From contig CALPUT020000124.1 in assembly GCA_943326825.2 (NCBI GenBank), positions 1 through 7,188 on the forward strand: a stretch of DNA of 7,188 nucleotides, given 5' to 3'. Under the pieces are notes generated by a model. It had not been told where the DNA came from. It did no database searches and worked only from the letters and a program-made list of their open reading frames with translations. The translations under genes were made by a program, and so were the position numbers. Within the stretch, counting starts at the first letter, position 1; every line of letters starts with the position of its first letter. Shown one piece after another: positions 5,450-7,188 of the stretch. The stretch comes from Chryseobacterium gleum (GTDB lineage: Bacteria > Bacteroidota > Bacteroidia > Flavobacteriales_D > Crocinitomicaceae).

Positions 5450-6706
5450 ATGAAACAGTTACTAATTCTTATCATCTGTATACTCACTTTTGGAAAAGCT
5501 AATGCTTCACAAATATTGATTCCGATGGATGATTCTCAAACGAATCATTTGAAAGCGTATGGTGTTGCATTTTGGATGTTAGAACATGAAATCGTTATCG
5601 AATGGCTTTTGAATTACAAAGGAGGTGCTTTTATGACTCCACATTTAAAAGCAGTTGAAGAAGAATTAATTGTAAAAGGAGTTCGTTATGAAGTGATTGC
5701 GGATGGACAAGCAAATGCAATTCGTTCACAAATCGGAAGTCCTGAGGCAAATATGGAAATTGTTCAATTAGAAAAAGCTCCGAAAATTGCCGTTTATACA
5801 CCGAAGGGAAAACAACCTTGGGATGATGCAGTGACCTTAGTGCTTGAATATGCTGAGATTCCGTATGAAAAAATCTATGATTCAGCAATTATAATGGGGA
5901 ATTTACCAAAATACGATTGGCTGCATTTACATCATGAGGATTTTACAGGACAGTATGGTAAGTTTTATGCTTCATTTCACACATATCCATGGTATCAACA
6001 ACAACAGTCGCAATTAGAAGCAGACGCAAAATCATTAGGATTTAATAAGGTTTCTCAAATGAAATTAGCGGTTGCAACCAACATACAAAATTTTGTATTG
6101 GGTGGTGGATTTTTATTTACCATGTGCAGTGGAACGGACAGTTTTGATATCGCTTTAGCAGCCAGAAATACAGATATTTGTGAATCTATGTTTGATGGTG
6201 ACGGTTCAGATCCAAATTGTCAATCGAAGTTGGATTATGCGAATACGTTTGCATTTGAAAATTTTAAATTAGAACGAAATCCAATGGAATACGAATATTC
6301 CGATATTGATGGAACGAAATTACACCAACGAATGGAGAGTACCGATAAATTCACCTTGTTTGAGTTTTCAGCAAAATGGGATGTTGTTCCAACGATGTTA
6401 ACACAATGTCACACAGATGTGATCGATGGTTTCATGGGGCAAACTACTGATTTCAAAAAAGATTTAATTAAATCGAATGTTTTGATTCTAGGTGAAAACA
6501 AAGCATTAGGAACAGCTCGCTACATTCACGGTGAATTAGGTCAAGGAACATGGACTTTCTATGGAGGTCATGATCCTGAAGATTATGAACATCGAGTTAT
6601 GGATCCACCAACAGATTTAAGTTTACATCCAAACTCTCCAGGTTACCGCTTGATTTTAAATAACATTTTATTCCCTGCAGCTAAGAAAAAGAAGAGGAAA
6701 ACTTAG
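5450..6706 (+). CDS. Exported protein with class I glutamine amidotransferase-like fold (usually labelled 'asparagine synthetase B')
   Basis: The 418-residue product has a clear signal peptide (MKQLLILIICILTF core, probable cleavage after ANA at 17-19), so it is exported. From memory, close Bacteroidota homologues are named 'asparagine synthetase B', but I see neither the N-terminal Cys2 glutaminase domain nor the SGGLDS PP-loop of AsnB, and a secreted ATP-dependent synthetase would make little sense. Residues 112-375 instead follow the order of the class I amidotransferase/BPL_N/ThuA fold: strand PKIAVYTPKG (111-120), a helix, then LPKYDWLHLHHEDFTG (152-167), GGGFLFTMCSGTDSF (218-232) with Cys226 at the nucleophile-elbow position, and GQGTWTFYGGHDPE (364-377) with His374 and Glu377 placed like the catalytic HPE pair. 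Residues 20-105 form a separate N-terminal region starting ILIPMDDSQ. The tail is basic (KKKKRKT). It starts 49 bases after dnaB with no clear terminator between, so co-transcription is possible. The fold call is inference; the reaction is unknown. Confidence 0.85.
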   Translation: MKQLLILIICILTFGKANASQILIPMDDSQTNHLKAYGVAFWMLEHEIVIEWLLNYKGGAFMTPHLKAVEEELIVKGVRYEVIADGQANAIRSQIGSPEANMEIVQLEKAPKIAVYTPKGKQPWDDAVTLVLEYAEIPYEKIYDSAIIMGNLPKYDWLHLHHEDFTGQYGKFYASFHTYPWYQQQQSQLEADAKSLGFNKVSQMKLAVATNIQNFVLGGGFLFTMCSGTDSFDIALAARNTDICESMFDGDGSDPNCQSKLDYANTFAFENFKLERNPMEYEYSDIDGTKLHQRMESTDKFTLFEFSAKWDVVPTMLTQCHTDVIDGFMGQTTDFKKDLIKSNVLILGENKALGTARYIHGELGQGTWTFYGGHDPEDYEHRVMDPPTDLSLHPNSPGYRLILNNILFPAAKKKKRKT

Positions 6707-7188
6707 TATGAGTTTATAGTTATTGGACGAAAGTTAATAGTCAAAAATCAGATTTGATAATAAGATTTAGTTTGAATTATTAAATTTCTCACTACTATAT
6801 ATTTACTTTTGGAGATATTTTGAAGTGCAATATTTCTATAATCATAATTAAACTTTTAACGAAGAAGAAAGCCCAAAATCTATTTAATCCACTAAAAAGT
6901 TTTAATCACTTTCGTCATAATCGCACAAATTTTGAAATTATTTTCGATAGTTACTTTTTCTGGTTTTCAGGCATCATTTTCAGGGATTAACCAACTACAA
7001 TCTTTTTCAATTAGAATGTGATTTATTGTTAATTCTCTATCGAAAAAACAAACAGTTATTTGATGATTCTATAGATCTATTCTTAATTACATTACAAATA
7101 AATCTTTCAATATAGAGATTAAGAATCCATTAATTAATATATGTAAATAATAAAACTAAATCAACGAGAATCAAGACCTAAATAAATC
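6707..7188. other. Gene-free intergenic stretch to the right edge
   Basis: These 482 AT-rich bases are broken by stops on both strands, and no reading of meaningful length or recognisable protein remnant was found. No intrinsic terminator with a GC-rich stem and T-run follows the gene ending at 6706. Small symmetric elements occur (ATAGATCTAT at 7071-7080; TTTTCGATAG at 6941-6950 against CTATCGAAAA at 7037-7046) but are within chance for this composition. An exact TAnnTTTG box (TACTTTTG, 6804-6811) is present without a convincing -33 partner. Confidence 0.7.
6804..6811 (+). promoter_or_regulatory. Isolated Bacteroidota -7-like box
   Basis: TACTTTTG matches TAnnTTTG exactly, but no TTTG or TTG lies 19-21 bases upstream and no gene follows within the window. 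It could start a small RNA or a long leader for a gene beyond the right edge. Six defined bases in AT-rich DNA are easily met by chance. Confidence 0.2.

Noticed and set aside
5631..5888. Minus-strand open frame of 85 codons
   Set aside because: It is antisense to the exported 418-residue protein; its Leu/His/Gln-rich composition is typical of a shadow frame.
5450..6706. Genuine asparagine synthetase (asnB)
   Set aside because: There is no catalytic Cys2, no glutaminase domain and no SGGLDS ATP-binding loop, and the protein carries a signal peptide.
6941..7046. Ten-base inverted repeat (TTTTCGATAG and CTATCGAAAA), possibly ends of a miniature mobile element
   Set aside because: It does not extend beyond ten pairs, has no flanking target duplication that I can see, and one such pair is roughly expected by chance in 482 bases of this composition.
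1..7188. A defence island, biosynthetic cluster, CRISPR array or mobile element
   Set aside because: No transposase, integrase, nuclease, repeat array or attachment site is visible. The gene content is housekeeping plus exported proteins.

Overview
The window is AT-rich DNA, almost certainly from the Bacteroidota and most likely the order Flavobacteriales. Evidence for this is the strong A/T preference at third codon positions, the scarcity of Shine-Dalgarno sequences, a TAnnTTTG-type promoter box (the Bacteroidota sigma-factor consensus) in front of dnaB, subtilases of types common in this phylum, and an exported 418-residue protein of a kind that Bacteroidota genomes usually label 'asparagine synthetase B'. 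No genus can be named safely.

Layout from left to right: (1) 1-1289, minus strand, the N-terminal 429 codons of a secreted subtilase that runs off the left edge. Its Asp, His and Asn active-site residues are visible, but the catalytic Ser lies outside the window. (2) 1290-1418, a divergent promoter region. (3) 1419-3011, plus strand, a complete second subtilase with a full triad and a long helical insertion between Asp and His, followed by a clear intrinsic terminator. (4) 3067-3256, a short intergenic stretch with several palindromes. (5) 3257-3700, a small exported SnoaL/NTF2-like protein. (6) 3829-5400, the replicative helicase dnaB. (7) 5450-6706, an exported protein that looks like a class I glutamine-amidotransferase-fold protein (BPL_N/ThuA-like), 49 bases after dnaB. 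(8) 6707-7188, 482 bases with no recognisable gene.

Functionally this is mostly an ordinary chromosomal segment: housekeeping DNA replication (dnaB) beside genes for exported proteins. The two divergent subtilases may share control of extracellular or periplasmic proteolysis, but nothing else ties the genes into one pathway. There is no mobile element, CRISPR array, tRNA or rRNA, and no obvious new defence or biosynthetic system. The most interesting points are the SSB-like acidic Pro-Phe C-terminus of DnaB and the amidotransferase-like layout of the exported 418-residue protein, which does not support the name usually given to this family.
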